Below, piece by piece: positions 5,531-12,721 of a stretch of 16,999 nt of DNA (positions are counted from its first letter, which is position 1; every line of letters begins with the position of its first letter). The notes below the pieces were generated by a model. It did no database searches. It was not told where the DNA came from and was given only the letters and a program-made list of their open reading frames with translations. The position numbers and the translations under genes are program-made. The stretch is taken from positions 1 through 16,999 of the forward strand of contig DATBHZ010000167.1 in assembly GCA_036557185.1 (NCBI GenBank), given 5' to 3'. The DNA is from DATBHZ01 sp036557185. GTDB taxonomy: Bacteria; Actinomycetota; Acidimicrobiia; IMCC26256; JAENVU01.

Positions 5531-7078
5531 ATGCTGACTCACCTCACCGCAACCATCAGGAAGCGCGAGGCCAGGCGCTACTTCGGCGGCTACCTCGCAG
5601 GGAAGATGCTGGGCCTCGTCGCCGTCGTCGGCGTGATCTACGGGCTCGCCTGGTACTTCAGCACCCACGCGGGTGCTTCGGTGTTGCACGACACCGCGGT
5701 CAAGGCTTCGGACGTCGTGAATCCGGTCAACACGGTCTGGACGCTGGTGACGGCATTCCTGGTGTTCTTCATGCAGGCCGGCTTCATGATGCTCGAGGGC
5801 GGGTTCGCGAGAACCCGGGAGGTCTCGAACATCATGATCGAGTGCATCGCGGACACCGCTATGTGCGGTCTGCTGTTCTACGCCTTCGGCTTCGCCTTTA
5901 TGTTCGGGAACGGCAACGGCTGGATCGGCTACCACTACTTCTTCCTGCAGGGCATCCCGCACACGTACGGAACGACAGGTGTGGCCTTCCTTGCGTTCTT
6001 CCTGTTCCAGTTCGCGTTCGCCGACACGGCGAGCACGATCGTCTCGGGTGCGATGGTCGGACGCACCGACTTCCGTGGTGACCTGATCTACAGCATCGGT
6101 GTGAGCGGGTTCATCTACCCGATCTTCGGCCACTGGATCTGGGGCCCGAACGGGTGGCTCGCCACGATGAGCACGCCGTTCCACGACTTCGCAGGCTCCA
6201 CGGTGGTGCACACGATCGGTGGTGTGCTGGCGCTGACGGGTGCGATCGCGCTGGGTCCGCGGCTCGGCCGCAAGTTCAAGCGCGACGGCGGTGGGCTGCC
6301 GCCGGGCCACAACATGACGCTCGCTGCGCTGGGTGGCGTGATCCTCTGGTTCGGCTGGTACGGCTTCAACCCCGGGAGCACCCTCTCGGCGATGGACTTC
6401 GAGGGCATTGGTCGCATCGCGACGAACACCACGCTCGCCGCGTGCGCTGGCTCGCTCGTCGCTATCGCGTACATCTGGTGCCGCACTCGCAAGTTCGACG
6501 TCGGCATCAGCATCAACGGGCTGCTCGCCGGCCTGGTCGCGATCACCTGTCCGTGCTACTGGGTCTCACCGACCGGATCCATCATCATCGGGGCCGTCGC
6601 GGGTGCCGTCGTGGTGCTCGCGGTGGACTTCACCGAATGGATACGGGTCGACGATCCCTGCGGAGCGTTCGCGGTCCACGGCGTCTGCGGGATCTGGGGA
6701 ACGCTGAGCCTCGGCCTCTTTGCAGTCGGGATCTACGGCGCTCCCACGGCGACCGGATCGGACAACAGCGCGGCCGTCACCGGGCTCTTCTACGGCGGCG
6801 GAACCAAACAGCTGATGGCTCAGCTCATCGGGAGCGCGACCATCGTGGCGGCGACACTCGCGGCCGGTCTGCTGCTGATGTACATGGTGAAGGCCATCAG
6901 GATCCTGCGGATCTCCGAGGACGCCGAGGTCCTCGGGCTCGACATCCACGAGCACGGCGCGCCGGCGTACCACAACGAGCCGGCGTACGAGGGCTACTCG
7001 GCGATTCCGGCGGGCAAGACCGCGGCCGCGCGTGGACGGGTCGTGATCCCCGAAGACACTCGGGCAGGGGTCTCGTGA
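5522..7078 (+). CDS. amt: Ammonium transporter, Amt/MEP family (518 aa)
   Basis: Integral membrane channel for ammonium uptake. The core carries the family hallmarks: GFMMLEGGFAR (87-97), the Asp222 of DFAGSTVVH, the twin pore histidines His230 (VVHTIGG) and His386 (FAVHGVCG), FGWYGFNPGS (277-286), NTTLAACAG (302-310) and DVGISINGLLAGLVAITCPC (326-345). The C-terminal tail keeps the signature SEDAEVLGLDIHEHGAPAY used for subunit cross-talk and GlnK control, followed by about 30 unconserved residues. The N-terminus is longer than in minimal Amts: about 30 residues before an extra hydrophobic segment (28-46), which may be an uncleaved helix. Either ATG 5522 or ATG 5531 could be the start; neither has a good ribosome site. 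The last codons form the left arm of a terminator hairpin. Confidence 0.95.
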   Translation: MARMLTHLTATIRKREARRYFGGYLAGKMLGLVAVVGVIYGLAWYFSTHAGASVLHDTAVKASDVVNPVNTVWTLVTAFLVFFMQAGFMMLEGGFARTREVSNIMIECIADTAMCGLLFYAFGFAFMFGNGNGWIGYHYFFLQGIPHTYGTTGVAFLAFFLFQFAFADTASTIVSGAMVGRTDFRGDLIYSIGVSGFIYPIFGHWIWGPNGWLATMSTPFHDFAGSTVVHTIGGVLALTGAIALGPRLGRKFKRDGGGLPPGHNMTLAALGGVILWFGWYGFNPGSTLSAMDFEGIGRIATNTTLAACAGSLVAIAYIWCRTRKFDVGISINGLLAGLVAITCPCYWVSPTGSIIIGAVAGAVVVLAVDFTEWIRVDDPCGAFAVHGVCGIWGTLSLGLFAVGIYGAPTATGSDNSAAVTGLFYGGGTKQLMAQLIGSATIVAATLAAGLLLMYMVKAIRILRISEDAEVLGLDIHEHGAPAYHNEPAYEGYSAIPAGKTAAARGRVVIPEDTRAGVS

Positions 7079-7088
7079 CCCCTGCCCG
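7061..7088. terminator. Bidirectional 12-bp hairpin between amt and the adenine deaminase gene
   Basis: CGGGCAGGGGTC (7061-7072) and GACCCCTGCCCG (7077-7088) form a perfect 12-bp stem with loop TCGT. The structure contains the amt stop codon (7076-7078) and lies in the 13-bp gap to the convergent gene's stop. There is no T-run on either side, as is common for actinobacterial hairpin terminators. Confidence 0.75.
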
Positions 7089-7091
7089 GGA

Positions 7092-8093
7092 TCAGCTCGT
7101 GAACGCGTCGATCTCCGCCAAGTAGTGCGCCCGCGCGCGATCGTCGAGGAACGACGCGCGGAAGGTGTTGCGTGCGACCTCGAGCACCTGCGCATCGGTC
7201 AGGCCGAGCGCGTCGACACACGCGCGGTAGTTGTCGACGACATAGCCACCGAAGTACGCAGGATCGTCCGAGTTCATGGTGACCACGAGCCCGCGCTCCA
7301 ACAAGGTTCGGAACGGATGGTCTTCGATCCTGTCGACCACCCGGAGACGGACGTTCGAGAGCGGACAGACCGTGAGCGGCACCTTGTCGCGCACCAGCCG
7401 CTCGACGAGCGCGTCGTCCTCGAGGCACCGGACGCCGTGGTCGATCCGCTCCACGTGGAGCGTGTCCAGGGCGCTCGTGATGTACGCGGGTGGGCCCTCC
7501 TCACCGGCATGCGCGACGGCGCGCAGACCCTCGGCGCGGGCTCTGGCGAAGACATCGACGAACTTCTCGGGAGGGTTGCCGCGCTCGCCGGAGTCGAGCC
7601 CGATGCCCACGAGCTCACCACCGTGCGCGAACGCGGCATCCAGCGCGCGCATCCCGGACTCGGCGTCGAGGTGGCGCAGGATCGCGAGGATCAGGTGTGA
7701 GGTGATCGCGAGGCGCGTGCGGCCGTCGCGGAGGGCGCTCGTGATGCCGTCGAACACGACGCCGTAGGGGATGCCGCGGTCCATGTGCGTCTGGGGATCG
7801 AAGAAGATCTCGGCGTGGCGCACCCCGTCGGCGTGCGCTCGCTCGAGATAGGCGAACGTCAGCTCGTAGAAGTCCTGCTCCGTGACCAAGGCTCCGCATC
7901 CCGCGTAGTACACGTCGAGAAACGACTGGAGGTCCTCGAAGACGTAGGCCGCTCGTGCGGCGTCGACGTCCGGGTACGGGAGCTGCACGCCGTTGCGCTC
8001 AGCCAACGCGAGCATCATCTCGGGTTCGAGCGTTCCCTCGATGTGCAGGTGGAGCTCTGCTTTCGGCAACGCCGCGAGGTTCACCCGTCCCAT
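7092..8093 (-). CDS. Adenine deaminase-type amidohydrolase of the adenosine deaminase family (333 aa)
   Basis: Zinc hydrolase releasing ammonia from a purine, in salvage. Zinc and catalytic residues are all visible: His15 and His17 (KAELHLHIEGTLEP), His195 and Glu198 (VAHAGEEGPP), His219 (ERIDHGVRC), and Asp276-Asp277 (NSDDPAYFGGY). Segments such as DFYELTFAYLERA, FFDPQTHMDRGIPYGVV and SDDPAYFGGYVVDNYRA match the bacterial and fungal adenine deaminase branch (Pseudomonas PA0148-like) rather than true adenosine deaminases, so adenine to hypoxanthine is the likelier reaction. ATG 8093 is chosen because the family starts just before LPKAELHLH; upstream in-frame residues look like non-coding translation. 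It lies downstream of, and parallel to, the hemerythrin gene, separated by 101 bp with a hairpin. Ammonia release next to glnK-amt may be coincidence. Confidence 0.88.
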   Translation of the reverse strand: MGRVNLAALPKAELHLHIEGTLEPEMMLALAERNGVQLPYPDVDAARAAYVFEDLQSFLDVYYAGCGALVTEQDFYELTFAYLERAHADGVRHAEIFFDPQTHMDRGIPYGVVFDGITSALRDGRTRLAITSHLILAILRHLDAESGMRALDAAFAHGGELVGIGLDSGERGNPPEKFVDVFARARAEGLRAVAHAGEEGPPAYITSALDTLHVERIDHGVRCLEDDALVERLVRDKVPLTVCPLSNVRLRVVDRIEDHPFRTLLERGLVVTMNSDDPAYFGGYVVDNYRACVDALGLTDAQVLEVARNTFRASFLDDRARAHYLAEIDAFTS

Positions 8094-8141
8094 GAGCGGG
8101 AAAGCGTGTCCCGGCGCCCGTTCCGATGTCCAACGACGCGG

Positions 8142-8171
8142 GTCGGGCCCGAGCTCGCGCCCGGGCCCGAC
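8142..8171 (-). terminator. GC-rich hairpin after the hemerythrin gene
   Basis: GTCGGGCCCG (8142-8151) and CGGGCCCGAC (8162-8171) form a perfect 10-bp stem with a 10-nt loop, beginning 23 nt after the hemerythrin-protein stop on the minus strand. There is no U-tract. It probably separates that transcript from the deaminase gene, although it also lies about 50 nt before the deaminase start and could act as a leader structure. Confidence 0.6.
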
Positions 8172-8194
8172 ATGTAACTGCGCGGCCTCCGCTG

Positions 8195-8896
8195 CTACGC
8201 GATGCCGAGCCGCTCCGCCAGGTCGCGCTTGTCGTCGGCCGGCAGGACGGTGCCGACGAGGCCCCACACGCCCTCGAACACCGGCGCAGGCGCGTTCGCC
8301 TGCATGCCGCCGAGCAGCTCGGTCCGGTCGTCGATGTTCATCGCAGGGATCATCAGTGCGAGCCCGGTGGCCATCTCGTCCGGAGGGATGCTCGCGACGA
8401 TCGCCTGGTGCATCGCCGTCATCGCGTCGGAACCGACGACCGACCGCAGCGCCGGCGCGACGACACGCTCCTCGACGTCCTGGTGCGCCAGGTAACGGCT
8501 CGTGAAACCGGCGAGCTCCAGGTACAGCTCGTGCACCTGCTGCCGCTGATCACCCCTCCGGGCGGAGACCGCCGTCGCGGACCTGTCGTTCAGCTCCGCC
8601 ATCGAGGCCTCGAGTTCGAGGTGGTCCCGCTCGATGCGCTCCGCGAGCTCCGGCAGCTCGGCCTCGAGCGTCGGCTGGACGCCCGCGTCCTCGTGCCCCG
8701 CATGGAGCACCAGGAAGGTGACGAGCTGGTCCACCCTGGCGGCGAGCTCCGAGCGGGCCGACCGGTCGCCTGGATCGGTCCGCCCCGCCTGCATGGTCAC
8801 GCCGAAGAGCTCGGTGCGGATGCCCTTGTGGATGTCCCGGTAGAGCGCTTCCTCGGCGCTCACCACAGCGTCCCCACGTGCGGCGATCGTTGTCAT
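8195..8896 (-). CDS. Hemerythrin-domain protein (233 aa)
   Basis: Predicted four-helix-bundle non-heme diiron protein, a fold used for oxygen, nitric oxide or iron sensing and storage. Candidate ligands are His23 (YRDIHKGIR), His65 and His68-Glu69 (VLHAGHEDAGVQPTLE), His92 (ERDHLELE) and His138 with Glu142/Glu143 (YLAHQDVEERVV), in the order and spacing of the HHE family. Residues about 155-233 form an extra helical extension, with a short second-half similarity (DEMATGLALMIPAMN) that may be a structural cap. The start is fixed by AGGAGG six bases before the ATG. It is divergent from the flavin split-barrel pair across a 141-bp region holding a GGGATCG/CGATCCC inverted repeat, which suggests a possible redox-related neighbourhood. 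The exact ligand set is inferred. Confidence 0.85.
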   Translation of the reverse strand: MTTIAARGDAVVSAEEALYRDIHKGIRTELFGVTMQAGRTDPGDRSARSELAARVDQLVTFLVLHAGHEDAGVQPTLEAELPELAERIERDHLELEASMAELNDRSATAVSARRGDQRQQVHELYLELAGFTSRYLAHQDVEERVVAPALRSVVGSDAMTAMHQAIVASIPPDEMATGLALMIPAMNIDDRTELLGGMQANAPAPVFEGVWGLVGTVLPADDKRDLAERLGIA

Positions 8897-8922
8897 CGGT
8901 ATCCTCCTGTGTCACGCGGATC

Positions 8923-8952
8923 GGGATCGAACCGCTCATCGATTGCGATCCC
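8923..8952. promoter_or_regulatory. Inverted repeat in the hemerythrin / split-barrel divergent region
   Basis: GGGATCG (8923-8929) and CGATCCC (8946-8952) are exact inverted copies, 16 bp apart, inside the 141-bp divergent intergenic region (8897-9037). A possible minus-strand -10 TAGCGT lies at 9006-9001. This could be an operator serving one or both genes; there is no independent support. Confidence 0.3.
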
Positions 8953-9037
8953 ATCGTCGGATACGCGACGTGCCCGTGCTCCTCAAAGAACCTTCGCAAG
9001 ACGCTAAGAGCTCGCTATTCGTGCGGAGACCGCCGCC

Positions 9038-9514
9038 ATGCCCTTCGATCCCGAGACCCTGACCCGCCTCCAGGAGGGCGCGAGCCTCGTCCTGGGCACG
9101 GTCAGCACGAGTGGCGAGCCCCATGCCGGCCGCGGGTGGGGAATCGCGACGTCCCCCGAGCAGCCGGACGCGATCCGCCTGCTCCTCGACGCGTCCGACG
9201 ACGTCACGATTCGCCACTGCGACGATGGCGGGCGCGTCGCGCTGACCATCGGCAACGTGCGCACCTACAAGAGCCTCCAGATCAAGGGCTCCGCAGTCGA
9301 GGTCTCGCCGATCGGCCCCGACGACACTGCGCTCGCCGAGCGATACTGCGAGGACTTTTTCCGCGCAGTCGTGCAGGTGGACCGGCATTCGCGCGCCATG
9401 CTCGAGTCGTGGCGACCGCGCGACTTCGTCGCGTGCACGATCCGGGTGGAGTCCATGTACGACCAGACCCCGGGACCGCGTGCAGGCGCCGCGGTCGCGG
9501 AAGGTGGGCCGTGA
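9038..9514 (+). CDS. Pyridoxamine 5'-phosphate oxidase-like split-barrel protein (158 aa)
   Basis: Small protein of the FMN-binding split beta-barrel fold. The first strands are visible as ASLVLGTVSTSGEPHAGRGWGI (15-36), followed by RLLLDASDD, the middle strands RVALTIGNVRTYKSLQIKGSAVEV (66-89) and a helical part RYCEDFFRAVVQ. The C-terminal strand is FVACTIRVESMY. The family includes flavin or F420 oxidoreductases, heme-degrading enzymes and non-catalytic flavin binders, so an enzymatic reaction cannot be assigned. A weak GGAG lies about ten bases upstream of ATG 9038. Its stop TGA overlaps the GTG start of the next gene (GTGA, 9511-9514), so the two are translationally coupled. That partner also begins with a split barrel, which suggests related function or duplication. 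Confidence 0.78.
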   Translation: MPFDPETLTRLQEGASLVLGTVSTSGEPHAGRGWGIATSPEQPDAIRLLLDASDDVTIRHCDDGGRVALTIGNVRTYKSLQIKGSAVEVSPIGPDDTALAERYCEDFFRAVVQVDRHSRAMLESWRPRDFVACTIRVESMYDQTPGPRAGAAVAEGGP

Positions 9515-10908
9515 CCGAGCCGCGCGTGCCGGCCGCGCAGTTGCCGCTCAACGAGTTGCAGAGCGCGTTCGAAGGGGTGATCCCCGCGGTGATCGCGACG
9601 GCGGGTGCCGACGGCACGCCCAACGTGACCTATCTGTCGCGCGTGCGCATGGTCGACGACGAACACATCGCGCTGTCGAACCAGTTCTTCTCGAAGACCT
9701 CCCAGAACCTCGCCGAGAATCCCCGCGCGAGCCTGCTCCTCATCGACCCAACCTCGTACACCGAGTATCTCCTGACGTTGCGGTACGCGCGCACCGAGCG
9801 GGAGGGACCGGTCTTCGAGGCGCTGCGCGACGACGTCGACGCGGTGGCGGCGATGACCGGGATGCAGGACGTGTTCCGGCTGCGCGCAGCCGACGTCTAC
9901 CGCGTCGCCCATCTCGAGGTCCGCCCACCGCGGAGCGAACCCGAATCTCAGGAGGTCGCCGGTTCAGGCCGCCCGCGAGCCGCTGTCGACGCCGGCACGC
10001 TCGCCGAGCTGAGCGCGAGACTCACCACCTGTCCCGACCTCGACGCGCTCGTGAACGCGATGATGACCGGGCTCGTCGACGTGCTCGGGTACGAGCACTG
10101 CCTGCTGCTGCTCGTCGACGAAGAGGGCAAGCGTCTCTACACGATCGCGAGCCACGGGTACCCACAGGAGGGCGTGGGCTCGGAGATCGCCGTGGGTGAA
10201 GGGCTCATCGGGATGGCGGCGGCCCGTCGTGTGCCCATGCGCGCGGGCAACCTGCGCCAGATGACGAAGTACTCGCGATCGATCCGCAAGTCGTTCGAGG
10301 ATCACGGTGGCATCGGCCCGGGCCGCGTGATCCCGATGCCGGACCTTCCCGCGCTCGACAGCCGGCTGGCCGTCCCGGCCGTCGCTCGCGACCGAGTGTT
10401 CGGCGTGCTGGTCGTCGAGAGCGAGCAACGCCTTGCGTTCACCACCGACGATGAGCATGCGCTGACCGTCGCGGCGTCCCTCGTCGCCACGGCGATCGCC
10501 AACGAGCCGCAGCGTGTCGGCCCGCCCGAGGTGTCGGCGCCCGACGCCGCCCCCGTCCGGCCCGAGACGGGAGACGACGCTCCTGCGACGACGCACGTGC
10601 GGTTCTTCGCCGTCGACGGCAGCACGTTCCTCGACGGCGACTACCTGATCAAGGGCGTAGCGGGACGCATCCTGTGGTCCCTGCTCGGGCAGCACCAGCA
10701 GCAAGGACGCACCGAGTTCACGAACCGCGAGGTCCGGCTCGATCCGACGCTCGAGCTCCCGGAGCTGCGGGACAACCTCGAGAGCCGGCTCATCCTCCTC
10801 AAGCGGCGACTCGAGGAGCGCGAGGCCCCGGTGCGGATCGAGAAGACAGGCCGCGGACAGTTCCGGCTCGTGGTCTCGGCAACGCTGCGGCTCGAGGCCG
10901 CAGGCTAG
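9511..10908 (+). CDS. Split-barrel / GAF / winged-helix fusion protein (465 aa)
   Basis: Three-part protein. Residues about 12-138 form a pyridoxamine phosphate oxidase-like split barrel (AVIATAGADGTPNVTYLSRV, then HIALSNQFFSKTSQNLAENP and ASLLLIDP). Residues about 165-333 form a GAF domain (TCPDLDALVNAMM, GYEHCLLLLVDEE, EIAVGEGLIGMAA, SRLAVPAVARDRVFGVLVVES). After a Pro/Ala-rich linker, residues 363-457 look like a winged helix: LIKGVAGRILWSLL, EFTNREVR, then NLESRLILLKRRLEE and wing RIEKTGRGQFRLVV, recalling the OmpR-type DNA-binding end. The start is GTG 9511, overlapping the previous stop by four bases, with GGAAGG upstream. I infer a cytoplasmic flavin- or small-molecule-responsive regulator. 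DNA binding is unproven and the C-terminal domain might instead bind protein. Confidence 0.75.
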   Translation: MTEPRVPAAQLPLNELQSAFEGVIPAVIATAGADGTPNVTYLSRVRMVDDEHIALSNQFFSKTSQNLAENPRASLLLIDPTSYTEYLLTLRYARTEREGPVFEALRDDVDAVAAMTGMQDVFRLRAADVYRVAHLEVRPPRSEPESQEVAGSGRPRAAVDAGTLAELSARLTTCPDLDALVNAMMTGLVDVLGYEHCLLLLVDEEGKRLYTIASHGYPQEGVGSEIAVGEGLIGMAAARRVPMRAGNLRQMTKYSRSIRKSFEDHGGIGPGRVIPMPDLPALDSRLAVPAVARDRVFGVLVVESEQRLAFTTDDEHALTVAASLVATAIANEPQRVGPPEVSAPDAAPVRPETGDDAPATTHVRFFAVDGSTFLDGDYLIKGVAGRILWSLLGQHQQQGRTEFTNREVRLDPTLELPELRDNLESRLILLKRRLEEREAPVRIEKTGRGQFRLVVSATLRLEAAG

Positions 10909-10922
10909 GAACCGCTGCTCGC

Positions 10923-10928
10923 TAGGGT
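10923..10928 (+). promoter_or_regulatory. Leaderless-type -10 element for the hydrolase at 10937
   Basis: TAGGGT lies eight bases before GTG 10937, with no Shine-Dalgarno sequence in the gap. It is consistent with a leaderless or near-leaderless transcript separate from the preceding gene, 28 bp upstream. Confidence 0.45.
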
Positions 10929-10936
10929 CTCCGGCC

Positions 10937-11689
10937 GTGTCCCGAGCCCGACCCACCTTCGTACTCATCCACGGCGGCGGCTCGTCCGCGCGCTTCTGGG
11001 ATCGTCTGCTCCCCTTGCTCGACGGAAACGCTCTCGCCGTCGACATGCCGGGCCGCGGCGGCAAGCCTGCCGACTTCGCGACGCTGACGGTCGACGAGGA
11101 GGTCGCGTCGGTCCTCGCCGACATCCGCAGCGCGGTGCCGAGCGGACCCATCGTGCTCGTCGCGCACTCCTCCGGCGGTCTGCTCGTGCCCGGCCTCGTC
11201 GCGGGTCTCGAAGGAAGGGTCGTGCACATCGTGCTCTGCGCCGCGCTCGTACCGCCCGAGGGCGGGGAGGGGCTGGACTGCATGAAGCCGCGTCACGCCG
11301 AGGGCCTCAGGCTCGCGGCCGAGGCAGCGGCCGCCGAGGGTACGAGCATCACGCTCCCCGGAGCACCTGAGGACCCGGAGAGCGCGCGAGCGGTCTACGG
11401 CGGTGATCCTCTCGACGACGAGACCCTCGCGTTCATCGTCGACCCCGTTCGCTACGTTCCCGACACCGTGCACCACTACTTCCAGCCGGTCCACTGGTCG
11501 CTCGCCGGCTCGGTGCCCGTCACCTACATCATCACCGAACGGGACCGGCCCATCCCCCTCGCTCTGCAAGAGGAGATGCTGGCGCGCCTGCCACATCCGC
11601 CGCGGATCGTGCGCGTCGACTCCGGCCATCTGCTCCCGGTGACCGATCCCGAGCGGTTCGCATCGCTCCTGGAAGAAGCCATCTCGTAG
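10937..11689 (+). CDS. Alpha/beta hydrolase (250 aa)
   Basis: Soluble alpha/beta hydrolase of the pyrethroid-hydrolase/salicylate-esterase (MES/HNL-like) type. It has the oxyanion motif FVLIHGGGSSARFWD (8-22), the turn VDMPGRGGKP, and the nucleophile elbow VAHSSGG with Ser78. The acid is Asp203 in TERDRPIP and the base His231 in VDSGHLLPVTDPERF. The phrase SGHLLPVTDPERFASLL is characteristic of this group, which cleaves esters or lacks catalysis in some members. The start GTG 10937 gives a protein beginning just before the first strand and is preceded at eight bases by TAGGGT. It lies 28 bp after the fusion gene and 19 bp before the next gene, all on the same strand, but each downstream gene has its own -10 candidate. 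The substrate is unknown. Confidence 0.85.
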   Translation: MSRARPTFVLIHGGGSSARFWDRLLPLLDGNALAVDMPGRGGKPADFATLTVDEEVASVLADIRSAVPSGPIVLVAHSSGGLLVPGLVAGLEGRVVHIVLCAALVPPEGGEGLDCMKPRHAEGLRLAAEAAAAEGTSITLPGAPEDPESARAVYGGDPLDDETLAFIVDPVRYVPDTVHHYFQPVHWSLAGSVPVTYIITERDRPIPLALQEEMLARLPHPPRIVRVDSGHLLPVTDPERFASLLEEAIS

Positions 11690-11695
11690 CATCGC

Positions 11696-11701
11696 TAGAT
11701 T
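11696..11701 (+). promoter_or_regulatory. Leaderless-type -10 element for the DUF2510 protease gene
   Basis: TAGATT lies seven bases before GTG 11709, directly after the stop of the preceding hydrolase (11687-11689). No Shine-Dalgarno sequence is present. Confidence 0.5.
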
Positions 11702-11708
11702 CGCGTGC

Positions 11709-12716
11709 GTGGCGGATCGCGAGAGCGACGATCCCAGAGCGCCCCGAGCACCTGGTTGGTACCCGGACCCGTGGAGCGCGACGGGTGAAGGCGAGCGCTA
11801 CTTCGACGGGCAGAAATGGGGTTCGACCGAGCGCCCTCTCGGCGGCCACACGGTGCTCGTCGAGGAGCACGAGGAACGACCGGCCAAGCACGAGCCCGGC
11901 CGGCCGCGCCGACCTGTGATCGCGATCGCCGTGTTCGCGGCGCTCGTGCTCGCCGTGTGGGGAATCCCGAAGCTGTTCCACTCTGGTGGGAGCACGACCT
12001 CGCACAAGGGATCCGCCGCATCCGCGCCGTCGATCAGCAACGACAGCCGACCACCGGCCTCGCAGGAAGAAGCTGCTGAACCTCTCGGCAAGCCCGCGAC
12101 ACCACCGGCAGGCAGCGGCGGCTACTCGGTGCTCATGCACCAACCGAACGACGCTGCCCAGCCGGTCGCGTGGGACCCCTGCCGTCCGATCCACTACGTC
12201 GTCGACTCGAGCGGCGCGCCCGCCGACGGAAGTCAGCTCCTCGAACAGGCTGTCGCGCGTGTCGGTCAGGCAACGGGTCTGCGCTTCGTGGCCGACGGCG
12301 CGACAACGGAGCAACCGGCACAGGGCCGAGCGGCATACCAACCCGACCGTTACACCAACCGGTGGGCACCCGTCCTGATCGCCTGGTCGAACGCCGCGGC
12401 CTTCCCTGCGCTCGGGGGAACGGCCACGGGCGCGACCAGCGCGGCGCCGGTCACCGCCCGCAACCGCCGCCTGGTCTATGTCTCCGGCCAGGTCGTGCTC
12501 GACAGCGCGGATCTCTCGGCTGCGAGCCAGCCCGATCGCGCCGCGGCCAGAGCCGTGGTGCTGCACGAGCTCGGTCATCTGGTGGGGCTCGGCGACACAC
12601 CCGACCGGACCCAGCTCATGTCCTCGGACCCTGCGCCTGGCATCCACGACTACCGGGCAGGGGATCTCCGAGGGCTCGCTCTGCTCGGATCCCAGGCCTG
12701 CGCTCCCGGTCTCTGA
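11709..12716 (+). CDS. DUF2510 - membrane helix - zinc metalloprotease (335 aa)
   Basis: Membrane-anchored protein with a probable extracellular zincin domain. Residues 16-43 are a DUF2510 module (GWYPDPWSATGEGERYFDGQKW), a short motif of actinobacterial membrane proteins. One transmembrane helix follows at about 68-87, then a low-complexity Ser/Pro/Ala linker (about 92-137). The C-terminal domain has the metal site HELGH (286-290) with Gly293 and Asp296 (HExxHxxGxxD) and a Met-turn-like LMSSDPAPG with Met304. The third ligand being Asp rather than His resembles snapalysin (family M7). The helix with no cleavage site implies the protease faces outward. Cys158 and Cys331 might form a disulfide. 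GTG 11709 was chosen because it follows TAGATT by seven bases and immediately precedes the DUF2510 motif. Confidence 0.82.
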   Translation: MADRESDDPRAPRAPGWYPDPWSATGEGERYFDGQKWGSTERPLGGHTVLVEEHEERPAKHEPGRPRRPVIAIAVFAALVLAVWGIPKLFHSGGSTTSHKGSAASAPSISNDSRPPASQEEAAEPLGKPATPPAGSGGYSVLMHQPNDAAQPVAWDPCRPIHYVVDSSGAPADGSQLLEQAVARVGQATGLRFVADGATTEQPAQGRAAYQPDRYTNRWAPVLIAWSNAAAFPALGGTATGATSAAPVTARNRRLVYVSGQVVLDSADLSAASQPDRAAARAVVLHELGHLVGLGDTPDRTQLMSSDPAPGIHDYRAGDLRGLALLGSQACAPGL

Positions 12717-12721
12717 CAGGT

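Noticed and set aside
5489..6310. 273-codon frame antisense to amt
   Set aside because: Low-complexity, charged translation opposite a fully conserved Amt core; not credible as a gene.
8094..8267. 58-residue N-terminal extension of the adenine deaminase
   Set aside because: It runs through the 8142-8171 hairpin and into the hemerythrin gene, and the residues are Arg/Pro/Gly-rich without family similarity.
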